DNA of 64,000 nt from Pseudomonas sp. S06B 330 (lineage in GTDB: Bacteria > Pseudomonadota > Gammaproteobacteria > Pseudomonadales > Pseudomonadaceae). Position numbers and translations under genes: made by a program. Under the pieces are notes generated by a model. The model did no database searches. It was not told the origin of the DNA and was given only the letters and a program-made list of their open reading frames with translations. Below are positions 1 through 8,341 of the stretch, piece after piece (the first letter of the stretch is position 1; every line of letters begins with the position of its first letter). The DNA is taken from the NCBI RefSeq assembly GCF_002845275.2, contig NZ_CP088149.1, forward strand, positions 2,228,501-2,292,500. Direction: 5' to 3'.

Positions 1-78
1 GATGCGGCCGGCGATGAATCGCTGGCCAGCGTCGGGGTAGTCATGATGACTCCGGGTTACGTTACCTCAGACGGTTAG
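1..78 (+). CDS. 3' end of an unidentified gene (partial)
   Basis: Frame 1 is open from the window edge and stops at TAG 76-78, giving 25 C-terminal residues ending MMTPGYVTSDG. The reading frame looks like coding sequence, but the piece is too short to place in a family. The body of the gene lies upstream of the window. I do not recognise it. Confidence 0.35.
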   Translation, partial: DAAGDESLASVGVVMMTPGYVTSDG

Positions 79-157
79 GATAAAAAAAACACGCGAATTT
101 CGACCTGATCCTAGTCAATGAAAGAACTAGGCTAGTAGAAAAGCCGGAGATGTGCGG

Positions 158-541
158 ATGATTCGCTGCAAGCGTGTCTATGATCCCCTTGAGGCCGAGG
201 ATGGTCAGCGCGTGCTGGTTGACCGCCTGTGGCCGCGTAACACGCGCAAGGACCAGCTGCAGGCGTTGTGGTTGCCAGAAGTGGCACCGTCGACCGCCTT
301 GCGTCAGGCCTTTCATAAAGGCGAGGTGGACTTTGCCGGTTTTGCTCAGCGCTACCGACAGGAACTGACCGCGCAGCCTGGGCATTGGTGGAAGTTGCTG
401 GAGTTGGCTGGCAAGGGTGACCTGACCTTGCTCTATGCCGGCAAAGACACCGTGCACAACAATGCCCTGGTGCTGGCCCAGTGGCTGGAAGATGAACTGG
501 AGCGCCAAGGGCCGATGAGTTCGCCGGTGTGCTACCTGTAG
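158..541 (+). CDS. DUF488 family protein
   Basis: A small soluble protein of 127 residues from ATG 158; a GTG at 152 is the alternative start. GGAG at 146-149 fits the ATG better. It opens MIRCKRVYDPLEAEDGQRVL and continues VDRLWPRN, the conserved start of DUF488 (YeaO-like) proteins, and ends with the aromatic and basic pattern usual for this family at about 115-130 residues. The biochemical role of DUF488 is not established. The stop codon overlaps the first arm of a REP inverted pair. No operon partner is visible, since the next gene lies 140 bases downstream behind the REP pair. Confidence 0.85.
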   Translation: MIRCKRVYDPLEAEDGQRVLVDRLWPRNTRKDQLQALWLPEVAPSTALRQAFHKGEVDFAGFAQRYRQELTAQPGHWWKLLELAGKGDLTLLYAGKDTVHNNALVLAQWLEDELERQGPMSSPVCYL

Positions 542-651
542 CCGCTGCCGTCAGGCTGCGATCGACTGCGCAGCAGTCGCCATCCAGCCACCGTGCTGGC
601 CCTGAATGACGGCCGTTTCACGCCCGATCGCAGCCTGGCGGCAGCGGCTAC
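538..651. repeat. REP inverted pair
   Basis: A 27-base arm at 538-564 recurs inverted at 625-651 with a single mismatch. The core GCCGCTGCC...GGCTGCGATCG is a typical Pseudomonas REP sequence. The left arm includes the TAG stop of the DUF488 gene. Such pairs fold into long hairpins and can protect or end mRNA, and they can serve as IS targets. Confidence 0.85.
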
Positions 652-681
652 GCATCCATTGAGGCCACAATGTAGAAACCT

Positions 682-1113
682 ATGCCCATACAGCTTACCC
701 CCGCCACCGACCAACACTGCGCCTTCGCCCGCGACCTGACCCGCCGGGCGATGATGCGTTATTACCATGAGTTCGACCTGCTGTGGATCGAAGAAGCCTT
801 CGACCAGGCCTGGCACTGGCGCGAACAATGGCTGGTGGTCGAAGACGACAAGGTTCTGGGCTTTTGCAGCCTCAGTCAGGACCGTCAGGCTCTGTACATC
901 CGCGAGCTGCATTTGCTTGAGAGCGAACGGGGGCGGGGGGTAGGTAGTAAGGTGCTGGAACTGCTCGCCGCTTGGGCTGACGAACGGCGTCTGCCGTTGC
1001 TGCGCCTGACGGTGTTCAAAAGCAACCCGGCGCAGGCCTTGTACCGACGCCGGGGATTCGAAGCAATGGGTGAGGATGAGTGCTTCGTGCGTATGCAGCG
1101 GGTTATTGGCTAG
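682..1113 (+). CDS. GNAT family N-acetyltransferase
   Basis: 143 residues, the usual size for a single-domain GNAT enzyme that transfers acetyl from acetyl-CoA to an amine. The central strand LYIRELHLLESERGRGVGSK contains the acetyl-CoA pyrophosphate-binding loop (R-G-x-G-x-G, about residues 88-93), followed by the motif B helix region NPAQALYRRRGFEAMG. The substrate cannot be read from sequence. The gene converges on the alginate-like operon, and its last 11 bases overlap the 3' end of the AlgG-like gene, leaving no room for an intergenic terminator. Confidence 0.88.
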   Translation: MPIQLTPATDQHCAFARDLTRRAMMRYYHEFDLLWIEEAFDQAWHWREQWLVVEDDKVLGFCSLSQDRQALYIRELHLLESERGRGVGSKVLELLAAWADERRLPLLRLTVFKSNPAQALYRRRGFEAMGEDECFVRMQRVIG

Positions 1114-2602
1114 CGCTTTGCAGGCACAGCAGGGAACCCGGCGCAACCGCCTGTGCCACCTGCTGCACGCGTACCACGCAGCCTTGGCGCTGGGTCGCGT
1201 CAAGCAACGGCCCCTGCACGCTGAGCAAATCGCCAATCAGCAGGTTTTGCAGCAGCGGCTTGCCTTCGAAGCGATTGGGCCCCAGCACCACCTGCTGTAA
1301 ACCTTCGATCCGCACCACCGCTTTGCCAGCCTTGCCCAGGGTGTTGCCACTGAGCGTCAAGGGGCCTGCCAGCGGCGCGGCATTGCGCAGGCTGATGGCA
1401 TATTCCGGGGTATTGCCGATGCGGTTGTTGACCAGCGTCGCGCCACTGACTTCGCTGGCATCCACGGCGCTGCCCTGGCTGTTGCCGATCAGGTTGTCCT
1501 CGATCAGCAGCGGTGCCTGAGCCGTCGGCGCCAGGTTGCGCAGTTGCAGGCCGTTGCCACGGCTGTCGCCAATCAGGTTGGCGCTGAGCAGCAGGGCGCC
1601 ACGCTGGTCACTGATTTCGATGGCAGCCTTGTGCGCGCCGAGGATCAGGTTACGTTCGACCCGCGCCACGGTTTGCCCGCGCAGGCGGATGCCGCTGTTG
1701 TTGTCGATGCCGCGCAGTTGGTTGTTGACCAGGTTGACCTGGCTGTCGCGCACATCAAGGGCGTACTGCTGGGACTGCTCGAAGCGGCTGTCGTTGATCT
1801 GCGCCTGGCTGTGCTGCAGCTCCACCGCGCTGGACAGCGCGTTGAACTGGCTGTTGCGCACGATCAACGTGGCCTTGGCCGTACTCGCCGCCTGTTGGCT
1901 GCTCAGTGCGGTGGTCAGGCCGCGCGAGAGGTTGGCGTTGTAGCCCAGGCGTTCGAATGTCGAGCCAATTACCTGCGTATGGCTACCCGCCCAGGCCACC
2001 ACGAAGGGGCGCCAGGCACGGTCAGTGCTGCTCGGCTTGTCGCCAGCGACGCTTTCCAGGCGGGACTGGTTCAGGCCCAGCCAGCCCTGGTTGATCAGCG
2101 CGGTGCCGGAGAAGGTGTACAGGTACAGGCTGGTGCCTTCGAGCACCAGGCCGCCATCGCTGCCGATCATCAGCGGATAGCTGAGCAGGTAGCCGTCCTT
2201 GTAGGGCTTGAGGATCCGTGGGTTGTTCAGGGCCGTGTGCAATTGCGCCAGGGTGATGCTGCCGCCACGAATTTCTACCACCTGCGGGTGGTGGGCCTGG
2301 TAGCCAGCAATGGCGCGGAACAGACCATTGTTGACGAACGGCTCGAATGGCCAGCTGCCGGTCTGCGCCGAGAACATCGGTTGCAGGCTGACACGGGCGT
2401 GCCCGGCCGGACGCGGGCGTTCCTTGACCTGCAGTTGCACCGCCTCAAGGGCGTGTTGGTGCAGCTGCTGCAGCTGCGCCTGGTGCTCGCTGGTGCTAAT
2501 CACGCTCAGCGACTGTTGCAGCGGCAGGCTTTGGCTGGCGGCCTGGAGGGTGCCTACGTACAGCAGGGCAGCAAGGCAAAGGGGAAGAGGGCGCAGGGCC
2601 AT
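1103..2602 (-). CDS. AlgG-like (EpmG-like) periplasmic right-handed beta-helix protein
   Basis: 499 residues beginning with a signal peptide (MALRPLPLCLAALLYVGTLQ, cleavage near AA-S). The body is a parallel beta-helix built of short N-x-I/L-x-G rungs. The segment RPFVVAWAGSHTQVIGS then LGYN aligns by eye with the AlgG scaffold (RAFLVSWGGTETYI then LGYN). Alginate C5-mannuronan epimerase AlgG uses a DPHD motif; at the aligned place (YALDVRDSQVNL, residues 283-286) this protein has DVRD, so both aspartates remain but Pro-His is lost. I infer an inactive or altered epimerase, or a structural periplasmic chaperone for the polymer. AAGGA lies just upstream of the ATG. It is the last gene of the operon, where canonical operons carry algA instead. 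Confidence 0.8.
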   Translation of the reverse strand: MALRPLPLCLAALLYVGTLQAASQSLPLQQSLSVISTSEHQAQLQQLHQHALEAVQLQVKERPRPAGHARVSLQPMFSAQTGSWPFEPFVNNGLFRAIAGYQAHHPQVVEIRGGSITLAQLHTALNNPRILKPYKDGYLLSYPLMIGSDGGLVLEGTSLYLYTFSGTALINQGWLGLNQSRLESVAGDKPSSTDRAWRPFVVAWAGSHTQVIGSTFERLGYNANLSRGLTTALSSQQAASTAKATLIVRNSQFNALSSAVELQHSQAQINDSRFEQSQQYALDVRDSQVNLVNNQLRGIDNNSGIRLRGQTVARVERNLILGAHKAAIEISDQRGALLLSANLIGDSRGNGLQLRNLAPTAQAPLLIEDNLIGNSQGSAVDASEVSGATLVNNRIGNTPEYAISLRNAAPLAGPLTLSGNTLGKAGKAVVRIEGLQQVVLGPNRFEGKPLLQNLLIGDLLSVQGPLLDATQRQGCVVRVQQVAQAVAPGSLLCLQSASQ

Positions 2603-2619
2603 GGCGATTCGTCCTTGGG

Positions 2620-3735
2620 TTACGGCAATGTGGGGTACAGCGGCTTGAGCGGGCCGCCAATCTGGCTGTAGTTGTCGACGTCGCCGTCTTCACTGTCATA
2701 CAACTGGCGCGCCAGGCGGTTGTCGGGCGCACGCTGCAGGAAGGGGATCAGCCAAGCCAGCTTGTACGGGGCAACCGAGGTCTGCGACTTGCCTTTGAGC
2801 TCGGGCAACTCGTCGGGGTCGAGGATGCTGCGTGCGGCAAAGTTGGCCAGCAGGTCCAGGGTTTGCTGGTCGTCGGCGCTCCAGGGCAGGCCATTGACCC
2901 GCGCCGACTCGGCCAGCAACACCAGCGGTACCAGGGCGTACTGGCTGTAAGTGGCGGCCAGCTTGCCGCGGGCAACTTCCAGCGGCAGGTAGGCGTAGCT
3001 GCCATCGCTGGCCTTGACCGCTTGTTGCAAGCCGCGGCGCAGGTTGCCGTCGGCCCACTGGATGAAGTCGTCGCGCTGAATCAGCATACCGGTCGCGGCC
3101 ACGGCCCAGGCCGCCCAGTAATCATGGTTGTTGAACCAGGCAAATCCGGCGTTACGGCGCGGCTGGTATTCGGCAATGATGCGTTCGCCCAGTTGGCTGA
3201 ACCACTGGCGCTGTTGCGGCGTCAGTTGCAGCTTGCCGTCGCTGGCGGCCTGGGTCATCAGCACGGTTGAGGCCATCGCCGCCACCGCCCACTTGCGCGC
3301 TGCCATGCCGGTGCTGCTGGCGTCCGGGTTGAGCAGGGCTTGAGCCTGCGCCCAATGCTGCAGCCACTGGTCCTGGCAGGCCAGGGCCATGTTCGCTTCC
3401 TGCGGCGTTTTTGCCCGCTGAAAGCGCTTGCTGGCATAGATCAAGCCGCCAATGAACTGCTTGACCTGCTTGCCGATCTTTTCGCTGTCGGCATCGGGGC
3501 TGCTGCGCAGGGTCGATTTGCTCGCATCGCGCTGGTCGTACTTGCTCTGCATCTGCAGGCTGCCGGTATACGGCGGCGGTGGCGCTTTACTGCATTGCAG
3601 GGTGCGGTAGTCGGCGATCATCGCCGACTGCGCGGTGGCCCGTGGCGGCCAGATCGAACTGGCCGCCAGGCTCTGACTCAACTGCAGGCTGGCGCACAGG
3701 CCCAGGGCCAGGGCGCTCCAGGTCTTTACAGGCAT
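2620..3735 (-). CDS. algL: Alginate lyase-like protein (AlgL, PL5 family)
   Basis: 371 residues with a signal peptide (MPVKTWSALALGLCASLQLS). Periplasmic AlgL cleaves polymannuronate by beta-elimination and clears misrouted polymer during export. The family signature NNHDYWAAW is present, giving the catalytic Asn and His, and R and Y seven residues apart occur in EVARGKLAATYSQYAL, as in A1-III lyases. KYDQRDASKSTL near residue 65 matches the conserved N-terminal lysine region. The active site therefore looks intact, unlike that of the AlgG-like neighbour. The start overlaps the end of algX by 10 bases, implying coupled translation. Confidence 0.88.
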   Translation of the reverse strand: MPVKTWSALALGLCASLQLSQSLAASSIWPPRATAQSAMIADYRTLQCSKAPPPPYTGSLQMQSKYDQRDASKSTLRSSPDADSEKIGKQVKQFIGGLIYASKRFQRAKTPQEANMALACQDQWLQHWAQAQALLNPDASSTGMAARKWAVAAMASTVLMTQAASDGKLQLTPQQRQWFSQLGERIIAEYQPRRNAGFAWFNNHDYWAAWAVAATGMLIQRDDFIQWADGNLRRGLQQAVKASDGSYAYLPLEVARGKLAATYSQYALVPLVLLAESARVNGLPWSADDQQTLDLLANFAARSILDPDELPELKGKSQTSVAPYKLAWLIPFLQRAPDNRLARQLYDSEDGDVDNYSQIGGPLKPLYPTLP

Positions 3736-5123
3736 AGTCGGGTTTCCACCTGGGTCGCCGCGCTGCCGGGCTTGGTCGGCTCCATGAACACCGAGAGCAG
3801 GTTAGCCCCGGCGAATTCCTTGGCGCGGCTCAGTTCCAGGTAGTACTGCCCCCCGGTGACCACCGCCTCGCGGCGGAACCAGACCTTGTCGCGGGCACCG
3901 TTGTCGTAATAGACGATCACGTAGAAATCCTTGACGTTCTTGTCGCTGATACGGATATCGAGGAAGCCACCATTGACCGCCTTGCGTGCTTCACCGGCGT
4001 TACTGAGCAGTTCAATACGCTCGTTGACCTTCAACGCCGGCCGCTGCAAGCGATTGGCCATGACTTCGGTGGACACCGGGCAACCTCCCTTGATCGCCGG
4101 AATCAACTGGCGGTACATCAGCTCGGACTCCAGCTGATAGTTGGCCGGCAGCTCCCAGATAATCAGCTTGGGTGGTGCCTTGGCTTTGTAGTTCTCCGAC
4201 AGCAGGTACTCTAGCAACGAGCCATCCTGGCCAACGCCGGGCAGCGCATAGTTGAGGATGTCGACGTCCAGGTACTGCTTGAGGTAGCCGTCGAAGTTGA
4301 ACTGCTTGCTCTCGTCTTCACGGGCGGCGGCGTTACTGTCGCCGACCAGAATCACCTGCGGGTCCGGCGCGTCATCGAACAAGGCTTCGGCACCCTGGTC
4401 CTCGGGGATGGTCTGGAAGCCGCGCACGTACTGGAACCCGTAGTTGTTGCCACAGATGTAGCTCAGCGCCAGGTTCAGGGTACCGTCCTTGGGCACCATC
4501 ACCCCCGGTTCGGTGCGGTACTGCTTTTTATCCAGCGCGGCATAGAAGGGCTGTTTGCGAACTTCCTCGGCCACCAGGCGGGCGGTGGCTTCAGCACCGA
4601 CCGGGGTCCAGTGGTGATCGCGGCGAAAGAAGAACTCGCCCTTGGGCGGCGTCTGCACTAGCTGCATCATCGGCGCGACAATCGCACCACCATTGCGCAA
4701 CTGTTGCAGGTAGCTGCTCAGGTTACCGCTGGCCCGACTGTAGTCGAAGCCGTGCAGCTTGTCGGCGTACAGCTTGTCACGGTGCATCAGGCCACGGGTG
4801 GGCTGGATGGCCATGGCCACCTGAATGCCCTGACGATGGAAGGTGTCCATCAACCGGGCAAACTCCGGGCGCATGGGCGCTGGGATGCCGAAGTCGTTGG
4901 TCAGGTCGACCGCCGAGCGAAACAGCCAGCGGTCCTTGCCCGGGACGATCTCGCGCATCAGTTTCATCCGCCCCTCGGCGTAGTGCTCGGGGTTGCTCAA
5001 GCCAGGGCAGATCAGGCATTCCAGGCCCTTGCAGGTGGCCTGGTCAGGGGTCTGGGCGGCCGCGCCTTGCACGCTGAACAGCGCACCTGCGGCGGCGAGG
5101 CCAAGGGCGAATAGGCTCTTCAT
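3726..5123 (-). CDS. algX: Alginate O-acetyltransferase AlgX-like protein
   Basis: 465 residues from ATG 5123, which starts a good signal peptide (MKSLFALGLAAAGALFSVQG). A GTG at 5135 overlapping the algF stop is the alternative start. AlgX is the periplasmic SGNH-fold acetyltransferase that places acetyl groups on mannuronate and binds the chain through a C-terminal carbohydrate-binding module. The DxH motif is in FFFRRDHHWTPVGAEATAR, and the nucleophile region is VILVGDSNAAARED. The C-terminal 110 residues (from about NERIELLSNAGEARKAV) form a beta-rich module that fits the CBM. The N-terminus is cysteine-rich (CKGLECLICPG). It sits between algF and algL rather than between algG and algL as in canonical operons. 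Confidence 0.88.
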   Translation of the reverse strand: MKSLFALGLAAAGALFSVQGAAAQTPDQATCKGLECLICPGLSNPEHYAEGRMKLMREIVPGKDRWLFRSAVDLTNDFGIPAPMRPEFARLMDTFHRQGIQVAMAIQPTRGLMHRDKLYADKLHGFDYSRASGNLSSYLQQLRNGGAIVAPMMQLVQTPPKGEFFFRRDHHWTPVGAEATARLVAEEVRKQPFYAALDKKQYRTEPGVMVPKDGTLNLALSYICGNNYGFQYVRGFQTIPEDQGAEALFDDAPDPQVILVGDSNAAAREDESKQFNFDGYLKQYLDVDILNYALPGVGQDGSLLEYLLSENYKAKAPPKLIIWELPANYQLESELMYRQLIPAIKGGCPVSTEVMANRLQRPALKVNERIELLSNAGEARKAVNGGFLDIRISDKNVKDFYVIVYYDNGARDKVWFRREAVVTGGQYYLELSRAKEFAGANLLSVFMEPTKPGSAATQVETRLCL

Positions 5124-5131
5124 GGTGCCAC

Positions 5132-5776
5132 TCACTCGCTCGGGTCGATGCTGTTGGCCAGGCTCATGCTGCGATAGCCGGCGCCCTGCGGCAGCAACAC
5201 GTAGCTGTAGGAGCGGCCTTTCTTGAGGAACAGTTCGTCGAATTGGGCGACTTTCTGCTGGTCGTCATAGGCGGCAAAGCCAATCTTGATTTCATTGACC
5301 ATGCGGCTGCCGGTCTGGTCCTGGCCGAGGGTGTCGACCACCACACTTTTACCATCGACGGTTTTCAGCGCGACCTTGGCCGGGGTCAGGTTATAGAACG
5401 CAATCTGGGCTTTTTTCGGCTCGTTGACGTACTTGTCGGCAATCAAGGTCAGCCTGCTGCCGTCATACACCACGGTGCTGGCGGCATTGGCCTTGAGTTG
5501 AGGTTCGATCGCCTTGTTACCGACGGCGATCTTGTGGCTGCCGGCCGGGGTGAAGCGGTAGCCGCTGAGTTGCCCGGCGGCGACCCGCTGCGGGTTGACC
5601 TTGCCGCTCAAGGTCACGTCGATGTTGCTGTCGGACAGGTTGAGCACCCGCACGAACGCCGAATCGGCCGGGGCCACGGCGTCGTACAGGTCAGCATTGC
5701 CTTCGGCGGCGATGCCCGGGTTGCTGATCAGCAGCAGGGCGCTGGCGGTGAGCAGGCACTTGAGCGAACGGTTCAT
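5132..5776 (-). CDS. algF: Alginate acetylation protein AlgF
   Basis: 214 residues with a signal peptide (MNRSLKCLLTASALLLISNP, then GIAAEG). AlgF is a periplasmic two-domain beta protein that works with AlgI, AlgJ and AlgX to pass acetyl groups to the polymer. The N-terminal domain shows the family pattern ADLYDAVAPADSAFVRVLNL, and a second domain begins near residue 120. A GGAGATCACC ribosome site precedes the ATG. It lies 19 bases after the algJ stop and its stop overlaps the possible GTG start of algX, so I-J-F-X is one acetylation block. Confidence 0.88.
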   Translation of the reverse strand: MNRSLKCLLTASALLLISNPGIAAEGNADLYDAVAPADSAFVRVLNLSDSNIDVTLSGKVNPQRVAAGQLSGYRFTPAGSHKIAVGNKAIEPQLKANAASTVVYDGSRLTLIADKYVNEPKKAQIAFYNLTPAKVALKTVDGKSVVVDTLGQDQTGSRMVNEIKIGFAAYDDQQKVAQFDELFLKKGRSYSYVLLPQGAGYRSMSLANSIDPSE

Positions 5777-5795
5777 GGTGATCTCCTTGAAAGTC

Positions 5796-6890
5796 TCAGA
5801 AATGTTGGGTCTGGCCAGGTCGGCTCAGCGAACCAAGGCGGTGGGCGAGCAGGGTGCGCAGGGGGAATTCCCAGACCACGGTGTCGATCTGCGGGTTGTT
5901 CAGGTCGTCGCTGGCCAGGAACTGGCTCATGGCCTCGAACGGGCCGCGGGCCTCCACGGCGACGCTGAGCAGGTCGCGGTTGAGGGCCTCTTTGAGAAAG
6001 CCGGTGAAGTTCCAGTCGTCGATCTTGCTGTAGCTGGTGCCGACCAGCACCAGGCTCTGTTGCTCATCGGCGAACAGCGCGTCAGCGCTCTGTTCGGCCT
6101 TGAGGGTTTCGTACACGGCGATCTGGCTCGGGCCAAACTGCGGCGCCAGTTGCGCGTGGTTGAACTGGATGTAGTTCATCAGGTCGCCCTTGACGCTTTT
6201 CTCCGCGACCTTGGTCGACACATAGCGCTCATCACCGACCAGGTCCGGGCGCTGGCGGGCCAGCTCATTGGCGCTCAGGCGCGCGCCTTCGGGGCTCCAG
6301 TGGGTATCGGACTTGAGAAACAGCTCGGGGCCGGCAAGGTTGCTCAAGAACGCCGAGCGCAGTGGCGTGACCTCGATCTGCTTGGCCTGCAAGCCGGCAA
6401 CGAAGCGGTCGTAGAGGCTGATCGCCCGTGGATCGACCGCGCGTTCAGCGTGGGCAGCATAAACATCCACCTTCATCGGCAGCGGCAGCAGGATCAGGCG
6501 CTTGTTGTGCGCCTTGAGCTTCTGTTCGACCTCGGCAATCTGCGCCAACTGGCCCTCAAGGTTGGCTTGCAGGTTGTTCGGTACGCGGTATTCCTGGTTG
6601 GTGAACAGCCAGCCGTCCTTGCCCAGCACCACACCTTTGGTGCCTTCATCGAACAACCGGTACTGGGCGTTGGCCCACAGCTCAACCGACGGCTCACGCA
6701 GGAAGAAACGCTTGTCGTAGACCTGCTCGAACTTGCGCAGCAATTTGCCGTCGACGAACAGGTTCCAGGCGTCGCTCTGGCTTTTGGCGAAGCTGAACAC
6801 CGGCGGCAGCGAGTAGACGAACATCCCCGCCAATACCCCCGCGAAGAGAATGCCGTTGACCTTGCTCGCCGAATTCATGACCGGGTACAT
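5796..6890 (-). CDS. algJ: Alginate O-acetyltransferase AlgJ-like protein
   Basis: 364 residues with an uncleaved N-terminal membrane anchor at about residues 12-30 (VNGILFAGVLAGMFVYSLPP). The SGNH-like periplasmic domain follows. The DxH pair is in LFLKSDTHWSPEGARLS and the serine block is LVLVGTSYSKIDDWNF. It has the same fold as AlgX but lacks a CBM-like tail, the standard difference between AlgJ and AlgX. It lies 9 bases after algI, its functional partner. In KL28 the epmJ mutant, from memory, lost multicellular structures, consistent with acetylation being needed for the matrix. Confidence 0.87.
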   Translation of the reverse strand: MYPVMNSASKVNGILFAGVLAGMFVYSLPPVFSFAKSQSDAWNLFVDGKLLRKFEQVYDKRFFLREPSVELWANAQYRLFDEGTKGVVLGKDGWLFTNQEYRVPNNLQANLEGQLAQIAEVEQKLKAHNKRLILLPLPMKVDVYAAHAERAVDPRAISLYDRFVAGLQAKQIEVTPLRSAFLSNLAGPELFLKSDTHWSPEGARLSANELARQRPDLVGDERYVSTKVAEKSVKGDLMNYIQFNHAQLAPQFGPSQIAVYETLKAEQSADALFADEQQSLVLVGTSYSKIDDWNFTGFLKEALNRDLLSVAVEARGPFEAMSQFLASDDLNNPQIDTVVWEFPLRTLLAHRLGSLSRPGQTQHF

Positions 6891-6899
6891 GGCCGTCTC

Positions 6900-8327
6900 C
6901 TAGAACTGAAAGTACAGAAAGGGTGAAAAGGAGTTCGCTGCCAGGCTGCTCAGGGCCAGGGCGAAACCGGCCCACAGCAGCACGGCCTTGAGGCCACCGA
7001 CATGACGCATGAAGTACTGTTCTTTGTTGCCGGCGTAGTAGCGCACGTTGTTGCTGCCGGCGAGCACCAGCCAGCACAGGGCGACGGCGGCAAACGACAT
7101 GGCCATCTTCGAGGCGCCGAGCACATACAGGTCCAGCGAGCCCAAACCGTTGAGGCCGAACAGCGCCTGGTAGATATCCAGGCTATGGCGCAGGTCGTTG
7201 GTGAAGAACAGCGGCATGCTCAGGATGATCAGGAAGAAAGTGCGCAGGTTGCGGCCCAGGTGGTAGGGCGTGGTGACCTTGGTCGCCAGGTTGAACTTGC
7301 GTTCGATAACCATCCCCACACCAAAGAACAAGCCCCAGAAAATGAAGGCGAAGCTTGCACCGTGCCACAGGCCCGACAGCAGCATGGTGTAGACCAGTGC
7401 CGGCAGCGCCCCGGCCACCCGCTTGCGCACCAGCGGCATGTACACGTAGTCACGCAGAAAATGCGCCAGGGTCATGTGCCAACGTGCCCAGAACTCGGTG
7501 ATGCTCTGCGAGACATAAGGCTGGTTGAAGTTCTCCGGGAAACGGAAGCCCATCATCAACGCCAGGCCCAGGGCCATGTGGCTGTAACCGGCGAAGTCGA
7601 AGTACAACTGCAGGGTCGACACCACCAGGCCGAACCAGGCATCGCTGAGTTGCAGGGTGCCTTCGCTGATGAACAGCGCGTTGATCGGCGCCAGTTGGTC
7701 GGCGATCAGTACTTTCATGATGAAACCGAGCATGAAGCGACACACCCCCAGGGAGAACAGCTCCAGGGAGTGGGTGCGCTGGCGCAGCTGCGGGGCCAGC
7801 TGGCTGTAGCGCAGGATCGGCCCGGCGACCAGGTGCGGGAACAGCGCGACGAAGGCGGCAAAGTCGATGAAGTTGTTCGTCGGCGTCGCGTCCTTGCGGT
7901 AGATGTCGACGATGTAGCTCAGGGCATGGAACACATAGAAGGAGATGCCCAGCGGCAGGAAGATGGTCTCCAGGCTCCAGGTGTTGATACCCAGTGGCGC
8001 CAGCAGAGCGGCCAGCACTTCGGCGCCGAAGTTGGCGTATTTGAAGTAGCCCAGGGTCGATAGGTTGCCGACAATGCCAATCCACAGCAGGCGCAGCGCC
8101 CAGCGCTTGTCACCGGCGTCCAGGCGCGCCTTGATGCGCAGGCCGAACCAATAGTTCCAGTAGGTGATGGCGACAAACAGCAGCAAAAAGTCGGGTCGCC
8201 ACCAGGCATAGAAAATGTAGCTGGCGGCGACGATTACGGTCGAGCGCCACTGTGGCCGCGCCAGAAAGTAAACGGCGAGGAACAGCGGCAAGTACAAAAA
8301 CAAAAAGACGTTGGAGGCGAAGATCAT
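6900..8327 (-). CDS. algI: Membrane-bound O-acyltransferase AlgI (MBOAT)
   Basis: 475 residues with about ten membrane helices. It starts MIFASNVFLFLYLPLFLAVY, the usual AlgI start, followed by YIFYAWW. The invariant MBOAT histidine is in LSGLWHGASFAFIFWG, and the upstream conserved block is ITEFWARWHMTLAHFLRDYVY. The protein draws acetyl groups from the cytoplasm and hands them to periplasmic AlgJ and AlgX. The gene starts 14 bases after the algE stop, so in this cluster the acetylation block directly follows the outer-membrane porin gene, where algG-X-L would normally intervene. Confidence 0.92.
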   Translation of the reverse strand: MIFASNVFLFLYLPLFLAVYFLARPQWRSTVIVAASYIFYAWWRPDFLLLFVAITYWNYWFGLRIKARLDAGDKRWALRLLWIGIVGNLSTLGYFKYANFGAEVLAALLAPLGINTWSLETIFLPLGISFYVFHALSYIVDIYRKDATPTNNFIDFAAFVALFPHLVAGPILRYSQLAPQLRQRTHSLELFSLGVCRFMLGFIMKVLIADQLAPINALFISEGTLQLSDAWFGLVVSTLQLYFDFAGYSHMALGLALMMGFRFPENFNQPYVSQSITEFWARWHMTLAHFLRDYVYMPLVRKRVAGALPALVYTMLLSGLWHGASFAFIFWGLFFGVGMVIERKFNLATKVTTPYHLGRNLRTFFLIILSMPLFFTNDLRHSLDIYQALFGLNGLGSLDLYVLGASKMAMSFAAVALCWLVLAGSNNVRYYAGNKEQYFMRHVGGLKAVLLWAGFALALSSLAANSFSPFLYFQF

Positions 8328-8341
8328 CGAAGGGTCCGTCC

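Noticed and set aside
5595..6926. 443-codon plus-strand ORF opposite algF/algJ
   Set aside because: Antisense shadow spanning two real genes and their junction.
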